From contig NZ_LT629771.1 of NCBI RefSeq assembly GCF_900105175.1, positions 3,596,001 to 3,660,000 of the forward strand: a stretch of DNA of 64,000 nt. Direction: 5' to 3'. This document shows positions 16,081-24,674 of this stretch, in pieces. Numbering within the stretch: position 1 is the first letter of the stretch; the number at the start of each line of letters is the position of its first letter. The notes under the pieces are model-generated. The model saw only the letters and a program-made list of their open reading frames with translations. It searched no databases and was not told where the DNA came from. The stretch is from Jiangella sp. DSM 45060 (lineage in GTDB: Bacteria; Actinomycetota; Actinomycetes; Jiangellales; Jiangellaceae). Position numbers and translations under genes: made by a program.

Positions 16081-16836
16081 ATGGTCACCCTCCCCCGCTC
16101 CGCCCGCCTCGCGGCGTGGGGCACGGCCTGGCTGCGGAACGAGGCGGGTCTCGACGACGTCGTCGACCGCGTCCGCGCCGACGACGAGCCGCACGACGCC
16201 GTCGACGTCCCCGGCGCCGCCACCGCGACCGGCCTGTCCGAGGCGCTGCGGGCGCTGCGCGAGGCCGGCGCCACGGCGTTCCTCGTCGCGCTGCCGGTGC
16301 CCGGCGACCCCAGCGGCCTGGGCGGGCCGGCCGACCTCAACGGCTACGCGGTCGACGCCGGCGAGGCGGTCATCGCCGACGGCGCGCCGTACGCGCTGGT
16401 GCCCGACGTCCGCACGTTCGGCCCGCCCGGCGACCAGGGCCACCTGGTCACCTGGATGGTCCGCCCGGCGCAGCCGGCGCCGGCCGCCCCGTCGCTCGCC
16501 GACACCGACAAGGAGCTGACGACGGCGCTGCTGGCGGCGGGGTCGATCCTCACCGACCTCGACGTCCCGTCGTGGCGGCCCGAGGTCGAGGCGCTGCTCG
16601 CCGACATCCGCACCAACCGCGAGTCCGACCCGCTGCCGCGCGCGTTCCCGCCGCAGGCGCAGGCCGTGGCGGCGCGCGCGGCCCGGCTGCTGGCCGTCGT
16701 CCGGTTCGCGCTCGGCGACGACGGCGGCGCGGTCACGACGTCCGAGGCGTCGTCGCGGCGGGCGGCGCTGACGCCGCTGGAGCGGGCGTCGCGCTCGGCC
16801 CTGGCCGCCGCGTGCAACGCGCTGGCCACCCGATAG
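16081..16836 (+). CDS. Conserved hypothetical protein
   Basis: A 251-residue soluble protein rich in Ala, Asp and Arg with no membrane segment or signal peptide. Recognisable stretches are ARLAAWGTAWLRNEAGLDDV near the start, the central PADLNGYAVDAGEAVI and the C-terminal LTPLERASRSALAAACNALA. Third-position GC bias is strong, so the gene is real. It ends 14 bases before serB and is probably cotranscribed with it. I know no function for it. Confidence 0.75.
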   Translation: MVTLPRSARLAAWGTAWLRNEAGLDDVVDRVRADDEPHDAVDVPGAATATGLSEALRALREAGATAFLVALPVPGDPSGLGGPADLNGYAVDAGEAVIADGAPYALVPDVRTFGPPGDQGHLVTWMVRPAQPAPAAPSLADTDKELTTALLAAGSILTDLDVPSWRPEVEALLADIRTNRESDPLPRAFPPQAQAVAARAARLLAVVRFALGDDGGAVTTSEASSRRAALTPLERASRSALAAACNALATR

Positions 16837-16850
16837 CGTTGCGGCTTGCG

Positions 16851-18077
16851 ATGAGCCTGCCACCGGAACCCCCCGCCACCACCCTGCTGGTCACCCTCAC
16901 CGGACGCGACCGGCCGGGGCTGACTGCCCAGCTGTTCACGGCGCTGACCGCCCACGACGTCGAGGTGCTCGACGTCGAACAGGTCACCGTCCGCGGCCGC
17001 CTGGTCCTCGCGGTGCTGCTGAAACCGGCGTCCGCCGACGAGCCCGATCTGCGGCGCACGCTGGCCGATCTCGCCGGTCTGCTCGACGTCGAGATCGAGG
17101 TGTCGGCCGGCCACGGCGACCGCCGCCGCCCGCCGGGGCGTGCCCACATCACCGTCCTCGGCTTCCCGCTGCGCCCGGGCGCCGTCGCCGCGCTCACCGA
17201 CGCCGTCGCGAAGGCCGGCGCGAACATCGACCGCATCGTGCGGCTGGCGTCCTACCCGGTCACGTCGATCGAGTTCGAGGTGTCCGGCGCCGACCCCGCC
17301 CGGCTGCGGGCCGACCTCGCCGCCGTCGCGCTGGCCGAGGGCGCCGACGTCGCCGTCCAACCGTCCGGGCTGCTGCGCCGGGCCAAGCGGCTGGTCGTCA
17401 TGGACGTCGACTCCACGCTGGTGCAGGGCGAGGTCATCGAGATGCTGGCCGCCCATGCCGGGGTGCAGGACCAGGTCGCGTCCGTCACCGAGCGGGCCAT
17501 GCGCGGCGAGCTCGACTTCGCGGCGTCGCTGCGCGAGCGGGTCCGGCTGCTCGCCGGGCTGCCCGCGTCCGCCGTCGCCGAGGTGCGCCACGCCGTGCAA
17601 CTGACCCCCGGCGCGCGGACGCTGGTGCGCACGCTCAAGCGGCTCGGCTACAAGTGCGCCATCGTCAGCGGCGGGTTCTCGCAGATCACCGACCCGCTGG
17701 CGGACGAGTTGGGCATCGACTACGCGGCCGCCAACACGCTGGAGATCGACGGCGACGTCCTCACCGGCGGGCTGGTCGGGCCGATCCTGGACCGTCCCGG
17801 CAAGGCCGCAGCGCTGGCCCGGTTCGCCGCCGCCGAGGGCATCCCGCTGTCGCAGACCATCGCGGTCGGCGACGGCGCCAACGACCTCGACATGATCGCC
17901 GCCGCCGGGCTGGGCGTCGCGTTCAACGCCAAGCCGGTGGTCCGCAGCGCCGCCGACACCGCCGTCAACGTCCCGTACCTCGACGCGATCCTCTACCTGC
18001 TGGGCATCAGCCGCGACGACATCGAGGCCGCCGACGCCGCCGACGGCACGCCCACGCCCGCTCCCCCGGTTCGCTAA
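16851..18077 (+). CDS. serB: Phosphoserine phosphatase SerB with two ACT domains
   Basis: The 408-residue enzyme dephosphorylates O-phospho-L-serine, the last step of serine synthesis. Residues about 8-85 form a first ACT domain (LLVTLTGRDRPGLTAQLFTA) and about 95-175 a second (HITVLGFPLRPGAVAALTDA), as in mycobacterial SerB2. The HAD core follows: motif I VVMDVDSTLVQGEVIEMLA with the nucleophile Asp and DxDST, motif II AIVSGGFSQI and motif IV AVGDGANDLDMIAAAGLGVA. The ACT domains normally sense amino acids. The start ATG 16851 directly precedes the first ACT strand. The final TAA overlaps the convergent sixA stop by four bases. Confidence 0.95.
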   Translation: MSLPPEPPATTLLVTLTGRDRPGLTAQLFTALTAHDVEVLDVEQVTVRGRLVLAVLLKPASADEPDLRRTLADLAGLLDVEIEVSAGHGDRRRPPGRAHITVLGFPLRPGAVAALTDAVAKAGANIDRIVRLASYPVTSIEFEVSGADPARLRADLAAVALAEGADVAVQPSGLLRRAKRLVVMDVDSTLVQGEVIEMLAAHAGVQDQVASVTERAMRGELDFAASLRERVRLLAGLPASAVAEVRHAVQLTPGARTLVRTLKRLGYKCAIVSGGFSQITDPLADELGIDYAAANTLEIDGDVLTGGLVGPILDRPGKAAALARFAAAEGIPLSQTIAVGDGANDLDMIAAAGLGVAFNAKPVVRSAADTAVNVPYLDAILYLLGISRDDIEAADAADGTPTPAPPVR

Positions 18078-18583
18078 CCGCGGGCGACGGTGTAGCCGAC
18101 CAGCCGGACGCCGCCCGGGTCGACCGCCGACCAGTCGCCCTCGACGGCGAACACCGCGACCGACGACGTCGGGAAGCCGGTGCGCATGCGCGTGGTGTCG
18201 CCGACCGTGGAGTCGCCGTCGTCGAGGGCGTTGGCCAGCATGCCGATGCCCGGGTTGTGCCCGACGAGCACCGCCGACTCCGCCTCCGGCGGCAGCGCCC
18301 GCACGATCTCGAGGAGGTCGCCGGCCGACGCGTAGTAGACGTCGTCCGTGACGACCGGGTCGGGCGCGGCGCTCAGCTCGGCGGCCAGCAGCTCGTACGT
18401 CTCGCGGGTGCGCAGGGCGCTCGACACGACCGCGACCTGCGGCGCGACGTCCTGCGAGCGCAGCCAGCGGCCGATGACCGGCGCGTCGCGGCGACCCTGT
18501 CCGGCCAGCGCGCGGCCGTGGTCGGCGCGGTCGTCGGGGTGCTGCGCCTTCGCGTGCCGGATGAGCACGAGGGTCCTCGCCAT
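18074..18583 (-). CDS. SixA-like histidine phosphatase
   Basis: The 169-residue phosphoglycerate-mutase-fold protein has the catalytic RHG-type motif (LVLIRHAKAQHPDD) at residues 4-17, with the nucleophilic His. A second conserved His lies in AVLVGHNPGIGMLAN, and an Arg in SSALRTRETYELL. SixA proteins remove phosphate from phosphohistidine, but many actinobacterial members have unknown substrates. The start ATG 18583 gives a compact N-terminus typical of the family. It converges with serB and the two share bases of their stop codons (CTAA at 18074-18077). Confidence 0.9.
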   Translation of the reverse strand: MARTLVLIRHAKAQHPDDRADHGRALAGQGRRDAPVIGRWLRSQDVAPQVAVVSSALRTRETYELLAAELSAAPDPVVTDDVYYASAGDLLEIVRALPPEAESAVLVGHNPGIGMLANALDDGDSTVGDTTRMRTGFPTSSVAVFAVEGDWSAVDPGGVRLVGYTVARG

Positions 18584-18680
18584 CCATGCAAGCCTAGGTG
18601 CTCCAGTACCCTGCGGCAGGATGGGGTCGCCCGCGATGGCGGGCATAGCCACGATCGTCCCGATCTGGTAAGGATTCGCT

Positions 18681-19979
18681 GTGGAGATCACCGTGCCCGA
18701 TGCCGATGCCGACGCCACCGTGCCCGACGTCCCGCCGCCGCCCGCCGCCCCCGACCCCGCGGCGCCGCCGGTGGCCAGTTCGCGCGCCGATCTGCGGCAC
18801 CGGTTGAACACGGCCACGGCCGGCTTCGAGGCGCCGCTCGCCGCCATCGACATGGAGGCGTGGGACGTCAACGCCGCCGACCTCGTCAGGCGCGCGGCGG
18901 GCAAGCCCATCCGGGTGGCCAGCAAGTCGCTGCGCAGCCGCATGCTGCTGCGCGACGTGCTGGGCCGCGACGGCTTCCACGGCGTGCTGGCGCTGACGCT
19001 GTCCGAGGCGCTGTGGCTCGTGGGCACCGAGCTCAGCTCCGACGTCGTCGTCGGCTACCCCACCGCCGACCGCCGCGGCCTGGCCCGGCTGGCGGGCGAC
19101 GAGGAGCTGGCGGCCGGCATCACGCTCATGGTCGACGACGTCGCACAGCTCGACCTCGTCGACGCCGTGGCACCGACCGACGGGCGGGTCGAGATCCGGG
19201 TCTGCCTCGAACTGGACCTCTCCTGGCAGCCGCTGGGCGGGCGCATGCGCGTCGGCGCGAAGCGCTCGCCGCTGCACACCGTCGACGACCTCGTCCGGCT
19301 GGCCCACGCGGTGCAGTCGCGGCCGGGATTCCGGCTGGTCGGGGTCATGGGCTACGAGTCGCAGATCGCCGGCGTCCAGGACGCACCGCCCGGGCGCGGC
19401 TGGCGCGGGCGCATGGTGCGGTCGATGCAGAAGCGGTCGTGGGCGGAGCTGTCCGAGCGGCGGGTCGAGGCGGTCGAGGCGGTGCGCAAGTTCGCCGACC
19501 TCGAGTTCGTCAACGGCGGCGGCAGCGGCTCGGTCGAACGCACGGTCTCCGACGTGTCGATCACCGAGGTCACAGCCGGGTCGGGGCTGCTGGCGCCGCG
19601 GCTGTTCGACGGCTACACCAGCTTCTCGCCGCGCCCGGCGGCGTTCTTCGCGGTGCCCGTGGTGCGCCGGCCCGGCCCGGGCGTCGTCACCGTGCAGGGC
19701 GGCGGCTACGTCGCCAGCGGCGCCGCCGGCGACGACCGCCTCCCGGTGCCGTGGCTGCCCGAGGGCCTGACGCTCGACAAGGACGAAGGCGCCGGCGAGG
19801 CGCAGACCCCGCTGCTCGGCTCCCCCGCCGACGACCTCGCCATCGGCGACCGCGTCTGGTTCCGGCACGCCAAGGCCGGCGAGCTGGCCGAGCGGTTCGA
19901 CCAGTACTACCTCGTGCGCGGCGAGCGGCTGGTCGACACCATCGCGACGTACCGCGGGGACGGCAAGACGTTCCTGTAG
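18681..19979 (+). CDS. PLP-dependent alanine-racemase-N-domain / D-threonine-aldolase-like protein
   Basis: The 432-residue protein has a Pro/Ala-rich disordered N-terminus (about 40 residues). A type III PLP barrel follows, with the PLP lysine in PIRVASKSLRSRMLLRDV. Substrate and phosphate-binding segments are VLALTLSEALWLVGTELSSD and FVNGGGSGSVERTVSDVSIT. The C-terminal beta domain contains GVVTVQGGGYVASGAAG, where D-threonine aldolases and D-serine dehydratases carry metal ligands. Likely activity is on D-amino acids, but the substrate is not decided. The GTG start has AAGGA 6 bases upstream. Its stop codon abuts the 161-bp inverted-repeat element. Confidence 0.8.
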   Translation: MEITVPDADADATVPDVPPPPAAPDPAAPPVASSRADLRHRLNTATAGFEAPLAAIDMEAWDVNAADLVRRAAGKPIRVASKSLRSRMLLRDVLGRDGFHGVLALTLSEALWLVGTELSSDVVVGYPTADRRGLARLAGDEELAAGITLMVDDVAQLDLVDAVAPTDGRVEIRVCLELDLSWQPLGGRMRVGAKRSPLHTVDDLVRLAHAVQSRPGFRLVGVMGYESQIAGVQDAPPGRGWRGRMVRSMQKRSWAELSERRVEAVEAVRKFADLEFVNGGGSGSVERTVSDVSITEVTAGSGLLAPRLFDGYTSFSPRPAAFFAVPVVRRPGPGVVTVQGGGYVASGAAGDDRLPVPWLPEGLTLDKDEGAGEAQTPLLGSPADDLAIGDRVWFRHAKAGELAERFDQYYLVRGERLVDTIATYRGDGKTFL

Positions 19980-20139
19980 GGGGTGTCTGACGGGTATTGA
20001 CGGATGCGGGCGGCGTCCAGGCGTCGGTCCAGCAAGGCGGAGGAGGAGGTCGATGCGGAGCCATCGAGCGACGACGACAACGCCGCTGGTCGGCGTCTGG
20101 GCGTCGATCCGCGCCGCCGAAGACCCGTCAGCCACCCCC
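19979..20139. mobile_element. Candidate 161-bp MITE-like inverted-repeat element
   Basis: The ends form 17-base inverted repeats: GGGGGTGTCTGACGGGT at 19979-19995 matches the reverse complement of 20123-20139 with one mismatch. The interior is itself imperfectly self-complementary, for example the CCAGGCGTCGGTCCAGC region against the reverse complement of the CTGGTCGGCGTCTGGGCGT region. The whole could fold as one long hairpin. It starts at the last base of the preceding stop codon and ends 4 bases before the proposed kinase start. No clear target duplication is seen. It may be a mobile miniature element, or a structured terminator. Confidence 0.5.
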
Positions 20140-20143
20140 TGAA

Positions 20144-20743
20144 GTGGGCGTTCTCTCCTTCGACGCGCTGGCCGAGCGGGTCCGGTCGCTGCCGCCGCGG
20201 GCCGGCTCGACCGTCGTCGTCGCCGTCGACGGGCCGGCCGGGTCCGGCAAGACGACGCTGGCCGGGCGGCTGGCGGCGCGGCTCGACGACGCGCCCGTCC
20301 TGCACATGGACGACCTCTACCCCGGCTGGGACGGGCTCGCGCACGCCGCTGCCGCCGTCGCGGCCGAGGTGCTGGCGCCGCTGGCCGAGGGGCGTCCGGC
20401 GCGGTACCGGCGGTGGGACTGGCACGCGGACCGCTGGGCGGGGTGGGTGGACGTTCCCGCCGCCCCGGTGCTTGTCGTCGAGGGCAGCGGCAGCGGGTCC
20501 ACGCCCGGCGCGCCGTACCTGTCGCTGCTGCTGTGGGTCGACGCGCCGCACGACCTGCGTCAGGCGCGCGGCTTCGAGCGCGACGGCGACGGCTTCCGGC
20601 CGCACTGGTCGCGCTGGGCCCGTCAGGAGGAGGCGCTGTTCGCGGCCGAGCGCACCCGCGAGCGGGCCGACCTGCGCGTCGACACCGCGTCGCCGGTCCC
20701 GCACGACCCCGCGCGCGAGGTCGTCGCCGAATCTCGACTCTGA
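20144..20743 (+). CDS. Uridine-kinase-like P-loop protein
   Basis: About 199 residues with a Walker A VAVDGPAGSGKTTLAGRLAA and DDAPVLHMDDLYPGWDGL, the pattern of uridine kinase-like nucleoside/pantothenate-type kinases. VVEGSGSGSTPG follows where uridine kinases have the base-binding loop. I place the start at GTG 20144, because the longer in-frame start at 19997 would read through the inverted-repeat element and yields low-complexity Gly/Arg sequence. There is no convincing ribosome-binding site, so the start remains open. The substrate is not certain. A MOSC gene follows after 31 bases. Confidence 0.8.
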   Translation: MGVLSFDALAERVRSLPPRAGSTVVVAVDGPAGSGKTTLAGRLAARLDDAPVLHMDDLYPGWDGLAHAAAAVAAEVLAPLAEGRPARYRRWDWHADRWAGWVDVPAAPVLVVEGSGSGSTPGAPYLSLLLWVDAPHDLRQARGFERDGDGFRPHWSRWARQEEALFAAERTRERADLRVDTASPVPHDPAREVVAESRL

Positions 20744-20774
20744 GCCGGCGCCGGTTCTCGGTTAGCGTGGTGCC

Positions 20775-21605
20775 GTGCGCGTCGTCGAGCTGAACGTCTA
20801 CCCCGTCAAGTCGACGCGTGGGCAGTCGCGCACCCAGGCCGAGGTCGAGCCGTGGGGGCTGGCCGACGACCGCCGCTGGATGGTCGTCGACGACGCCGGC
20901 TACGTCGTCACCGCGCGGGTGTGGCCGGCACTGCTGGGCGTCACCGCCACGCCGCTGGGCCGCGGCCGGCTCCGGCTGGAGGGCCCGCACGCCGCGCCGC
21001 TGGAGGTCGACGCCACCGGGACGCACGACTACGTGCCGGTGCAGATCTGGAAGAACACCCTCGACGCCGTCCGGCCCAGCGCCGCCGCCGACTCCTGGTT
21101 CGGCAAGCTGCTCGACCACGACGTCCGCCTCGTCTGGCTCGACGACCCCACGCGGCGGCCGGTCAACCCCGCCTACGGCCTGCCCGCCGACCGCGTCTCG
21201 TTCGCCGACGCGTTCCCGCTGCTGCTCACCACCACCGGGTCGCTGGCGCGCCTGAACGACTGGGTCGTCGAGGAGGCGCTGCTGCGCGGCGAGGAGCCGC
21301 CGGCCGAGCCGCTGCCGATGCGCCGGTTCCGCCCCAGCGTCGTCGTCGACGGCCCCGACGCGTTCGCCGAGGACACCTGGTGCCGGCTCCGCATCGGCGA
21401 CGTCCCCTTCCGCGCCGTCAAGCTGTGCGACCGCTGCGTCCTCACCACCATCGACCCCGACACCCGGGTGCGCGGCAAGGAGCCGCTGCGCACGCTGGCC
21501 CGGCACCGCCGCTGGGACGGCAAGGTCTGGTTCGGCATGAACCTCGTCCCCGACGCCCCCGGCGTACTCTCCCTCGGCGACGACGTCGAGGTCACCGCCG
21601 GCTGA
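20775..21605 (+). CDS. MOSC domain protein
   Basis: The 276-residue protein has a MOSC N-terminal beta-barrel domain (ELNVYPVKSTRGQSRTQAEV, GLADDRRWMVVDDAGYVVTA). The catalytic MOSC domain follows, with the conserved Cys in FRAVKLCDRCVLTTIDPDT and RFRPSVVVDGPDAFAED. Such proteins carry sulfur or bind molybdenum cofactor (as in YcbX/mARC types) and reduce N-hydroxylated compounds. The start is GTG 20775. It ends five bases from the convergent sigma-partner gene. Confidence 0.9.
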   Translation: MRVVELNVYPVKSTRGQSRTQAEVEPWGLADDRRWMVVDDAGYVVTARVWPALLGVTATPLGRGRLRLEGPHAAPLEVDATGTHDYVPVQIWKNTLDAVRPSAAADSWFGKLLDHDVRLVWLDDPTRRPVNPAYGLPADRVSFADAFPLLLTTTGSLARLNDWVVEEALLRGEEPPAEPLPMRRFRPSVVVDGPDAFAEDTWCRLRIGDVPFRAVKLCDRCVLTTIDPDTRVRGKEPLRTLARHRRWDGKVWFGMNLVPDAPGVLSLGDDVEVTAG

Positions 21606-21610
21606 GCGCG

Positions 21611-22855
21611 TCAGTCGCCGCTCAGCGACGCCGGCGTGACGCTGACACGACGGGGAATGATCTGGCGCAAGGTGTCGCCCGCCCGGCCGATGACCCCCGC
21701 CTCGCTGGCGGTGATCAGGACGTGCCCGAGGCCCGCGTCGGCCAGCGACCAATCGAGTATCTGCTGCTCCAGCCGGTAGTCGTCCGGCGTTCCGGCGACC
21801 CAGGACTCGCACGTCCGAGCCCCCGGACCCGTGCACAGGTTGTCGTAGAATCTGTCGTCCTGCCAGACGGTCAGAGCGACCTCGATGTCGTCCGCGGTGA
21901 CGTACCGCGCACGGATCGTCGACGGATCGTCATCCTCGAATTCCACCCGGGTCAGCGGGCCGAGGCCCGTCGCGGCCTGGAGGGCCAGCTCGAGGTCCGG
22001 CCAGGCCCGGCGCGTCGCGGCCAGGTCGAACCCCGAGGTGAGCTCCGCGGCGCCGGAGCGGGCGCCGACCTCCCAGGCCGCCTCCGCGATGCCGTTCGCC
22101 TCGTCCGGCGTCAACGTCCCGGCGAGGCTTCCTTCGGTCTGCGTGCCGTCGGCGGCCTCGACGGGGGCAGGAAGCCACGACACCATGGCCGACGCGCTGC
22201 CGCCTTCGGCGATGGCCACCCCCAGGCTCGGCCCGGCGTGTCCGACGACGCGCCAGCGCCCCCGGTCGTCGTAGCCCTGCGCGCAGGAGTCCCACCGGGC
22301 CACGCCATCGGGGATCTCCGCCGGTGTCGTGCACGGCTCGAACTCCGGCAGGTCGGGCCGGGCGTCCTGGAGGCGGACACTGAGGTGGAACACGACGCCG
22401 TCACGCCGCGCCTGGAGCTGCACGACCGGCTGGAGGGTGGGGTCGTACTCCTCGTGCAGCACGTGGACGTCGGCCGGCATCGCGCCCCGGACCGCCGACG
22501 ACAACTCGGTGGCCGCTCTCGCGTCGCCGGTCTCCGCGTAGGCCTGCTGCGGTCCGCCCGACAACCTGCCGGGTTCCTGAGCCGACGATCGGGCGGCGCC
22601 GTCGTACGGCCAGACCTGGTCCTCGGGCGCCACACCGCCCGCCGCCGGAGCACCGTCGTCGGGGAGGAGCGACGGCCCGACGAGGCCGAGCGAGCCGGCC
22701 GCGAGGACACCGACGACGCCGGCGGTGAGGCGGCCGCGCCTGCGCCTGGCCCGGTGGGCGCGGCCGCGGGCGATGTCCTCGTCCGGCGACACCATGCGGT
22801 CCGGCTCGTCGAGGAGCGCGTCGGCGAACAGCTCCTTGAGCGCGTCGTCGGTCAT
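21611..22855 (-). CDS. Membrane-anchored partner of the sigma factor at 22852
   Basis: The 414-residue protein starts at ATG 22855 overlapping the sigma stop (ATGA). The N-terminal cytoplasmic segment DALKELFADALLDEP...VSPDEDIARGRAHRARRRR leads to one membrane helix (LTAGVVGVLAAGSLGLVGPS) and a large extracytoplasmic domain. Order and coupling suggest an anti-sigma or regulatory role, but no zinc-binding anti-sigma motif is present. The neighbouring protein at 23451-24674 has the same layout and related motifs (DEDxxRGRAxxRR), so the two are paralogues. The extracytoplasmic ligand is unknown. Confidence 0.75.
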   Translation of the reverse strand: MTDDALKELFADALLDEPDRMVSPDEDIARGRAHRARRRRGRLTAGVVGVLAAGSLGLVGPSLLPDDGAPAAGGVAPEDQVWPYDGAARSSAQEPGRLSGGPQQAYAETGDARAATELSSAVRGAMPADVHVLHEEYDPTLQPVVQLQARRDGVVFHLSVRLQDARPDLPEFEPCTTPAEIPDGVARWDSCAQGYDDRGRWRVVGHAGPSLGVAIAEGGSASAMVSWLPAPVEAADGTQTEGSLAGTLTPDEANGIAEAAWEVGARSGAAELTSGFDLAATRRAWPDLELALQAATGLGPLTRVEFEDDDPSTIRARYVTADDIEVALTVWQDDRFYDNLCTGPGARTCESWVAGTPDDYRLEQQILDWSLADAGLGHVLITASEAGVIGRAGDTLRQIIPRRVSVTPASLSGD

Positions 22856-23373
22856 CGCACCTCCCTGATCGAGGCGAGCTGGGCCGGGCCGAGGACCTCG
22901 CGCAACCGGTCCAGGCCGCGCGCCGTCTGGCTCTTGACGTTGCCGGTGCTGCAGTCGAGCAGCTCGGCCACCTGCTCGACCGCGAGGTCCTCCCAGAACC
23001 GCAGCACGAGCACCGCCCGCTGCCGCGGCGGCACCGCCGCGAGCGCCCTCATGAGCCGCGACCTGGTGTCGGGGTCGGCGGCGTCGGCCGGGTCGCCGCC
23101 GCCGGACCGGTCCGGCACGACGGCGACGGCCTGCTCGCGCCGCCACGGGCGCCGGGTGCTGTCGACGTAGGCGTTGAGCATGATGCGGCGGGCGTACGAC
23201 GGCGCGTCCTCGCGGCGGCGGACCCGGCGCCAGCTCAGGTACAGCTTCGTCAGGGTCTCCTGGACGAGGTCCTCGGCGGCGTGCCAGTCACCGGTCAGCA
23301 GGTACGCGGTGCGCAGCAGGCCGCGGCGGCGCACCGACACGAACTCCCGGTACGACGCCTCGTCGATCGCCAT
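22852..23373 (-). CDS. SigE-family ECF RNA polymerase sigma factor
   Basis: The 173-residue protein has sigma region 2 (RRGLLRTAYLLTGDWHAAED, VQETLTKLYLSWRRVRRRED) and region 4 (LAAVPPRQRAVLVLRFWEDL, VEQVAELLDCSTGNVKSQTA). Both are characteristic of the actinobacterial SigE-family ECF group. It directs RNA polymerase to its own promoter class. It is followed without a gap by its membrane partner gene. It is nearly the same as the sigma factor at 24671 in region 4, so the two pairs arose by tandem duplication. An ECF-type promoter lies just upstream at 23417-23444. Confidence 0.92.
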   Translation of the reverse strand: MAIDEASYREFVSVRRRGLLRTAYLLTGDWHAAEDLVQETLTKLYLSWRRVRRREDAPSYARRIMLNAYVDSTRRPWRREQAVAVVPDRSGGGDPADAADPDTRSRLMRALAAVPPRQRAVLVLRFWEDLAVEQVAELLDCSTGNVKSQTARGLDRLREVLGPAQLASIREVR

Positions 23374-23416
23374 GCACCGCCTCCCCCCACGCCCGGTCCG
23401 TGCCCGTCACCCCTTG

Positions 23417-23444
23417 GACGGGAGCGGGGACGTTCCGGGTTGCA
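23417..23444 (-). promoter_or_regulatory. ECF-type promoter ahead of the first sigma/partner pair
   Basis: On the minus strand TGCAACC (23438-23444) is followed after 17 bases by CGTC (23417-23420). This is the -35 AAC and -10 CGTC layout of ECF promoters. The same arrangement with the same 17-base spacing lies at 25233-25260 before the duplicate gene. The 17 bases CG[T/C]TCCGGGTTGCATCG around the -35 element differ at only one position between the two sites, so autoregulation is likely. Confidence 0.65.
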
Positions 23445-23450
23445 TCGGGC

Positions 23451-24674
23451 TCAGCCGGCGTCGAGCGGCGACTGGACGAGCGGCGCCAGCAGCTCCTGAA
23501 CCGCCTGGAGCACGTCATCGTAGACTGCCACCACACGCTCGTCGCCCGGGATCGCGGAGACCAGCACCCAGGCGTCGCCGCGCATCCCCACCTGCACGCC
23601 AGGCACAACACCGCTACCCATCGCCGGTTGCCCGGCGGTGACCGCGAAGCACCACGTGATCCGATCGCGGCACGTCAGCTCGGACACCCGCGACCGTTGC
23701 CTGAACCAGAGCTCCACCTCGAGACCGTCGTCGGTCACGTACTCGGCTGAGACAGTGCCCTCCTGGTGCTCGGCGTCCCGCAGGTCGACGACCGGGTCCT
23801 CGGCGCTGACCGCCGTCAACTCGGCCCCGACGGCCTCCTCGAGGACGTTCGTCAGCTCCGGCCACGCCTCCGCGACGGCGGCGAGCTCGACGCCGCTGGT
23901 GAGGTCGGCGGGGTCCAGGTCGGCGGCCGCCGCGAGCACCGCATCACCGATGGCCTCGCCCTCGGCGCGGTCCAGCGCCGACGCAGGGTGCGGGTCGTCC
24001 GGCGGCGGCTGGTCGGAGCCGGCCGATCTGGGCGGATGGACGGCCCAGCGCACCGTGACGGAGACATCGTCGTTCTCCGCGAGCACCTCTGACGCCACGA
24101 AGCCGTTCAGATCGCCGGCGGCCCGGTACACGCCGTTGTCGTCGCGGCCCTCCTCGCAGTTCAGCCACTGGCCCGGCATGCCGTCGTACAGGCCCGGCTC
24201 GCTGCACGGCCGGTACTCGGGCAGGTCGGTCCGGGTCGGCTCCAGCGTCACGGCGAGATCGAAGCTCACCCCGCTGCCGCCGCGGATCAGCGTCACGTCG
24301 ATGATCGGGCCGGTTGCCGGCGCGGCCTCGTCCCCCGATTCCTCGATGGAGGCGACCTCGACGTCGGCCGGCAGCGCCGGCTCGATCGCGTCCCACATGC
24401 GCTGCTTGACCGGGTCGGCGCCGATCTGCGGCGGGTAGTCGGCCGGGTCGCCCGCCACGACGTCGTCGCGGTCGTCGTCGAGGACGGCCGGGAGCGTCGC
24501 CGCGCCGAGGCCGGCGACCGCCAGGACGGCCACGCCACCGGCGATGCGGCGGCGCCACAGCCGCCGCACCCGGGCGCGCCCGCGGGACACGTCCTCGTCG
24601 GCGACGACCGGGTCAGCCGGCTCGCCGGTCAGCGTCTTCTGGAACAGGTCCCTGAGGCTGGGTTCGGTCATCAC
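23451..24674 (-). CDS. Membrane-anchored partner of the sigma factor at 24671
   Basis: The 407-residue protein has an N-terminal cytoplasmic part (LRDLFQKTLTGEPADPVVAD, then EDVSRGRARVRRLWRRR), one membrane segment (IAGGVAVLAVAGLGAATLPA) and a long outer domain. The outer domain has four Cys that could form disulfides (in YRPCSEPG, WLNCEEG, LTCRDR and TWCFAV). Coupled translation with the sigma gene (its GTG overlaps the TGA) suggests a membrane regulator. It is the paralogue of the gene at 21611, with the same order of segments. Its function is otherwise unknown. Confidence 0.75.
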   Translation of the reverse strand: MMTEPSLRDLFQKTLTGEPADPVVADEDVSRGRARVRRLWRRRIAGGVAVLAVAGLGAATLPAVLDDDRDDVVAGDPADYPPQIGADPVKQRMWDAIEPALPADVEVASIEESGDEAAPATGPIIDVTLIRGGSGVSFDLAVTLEPTRTDLPEYRPCSEPGLYDGMPGQWLNCEEGRDDNGVYRAAGDLNGFVASEVLAENDDVSVTVRWAVHPPRSAGSDQPPPDDPHPASALDRAEGEAIGDAVLAAAADLDPADLTSGVELAAVAEAWPELTNVLEEAVGAELTAVSAEDPVVDLRDAEHQEGTVSAEYVTDDGLEVELWFRQRSRVSELTCRDRITWCFAVTAGQPAMGSGVVPGVQVGMRGDAWVLVSAIPGDERVVAVYDDVLQAVQELLAPLVQSPLDAG

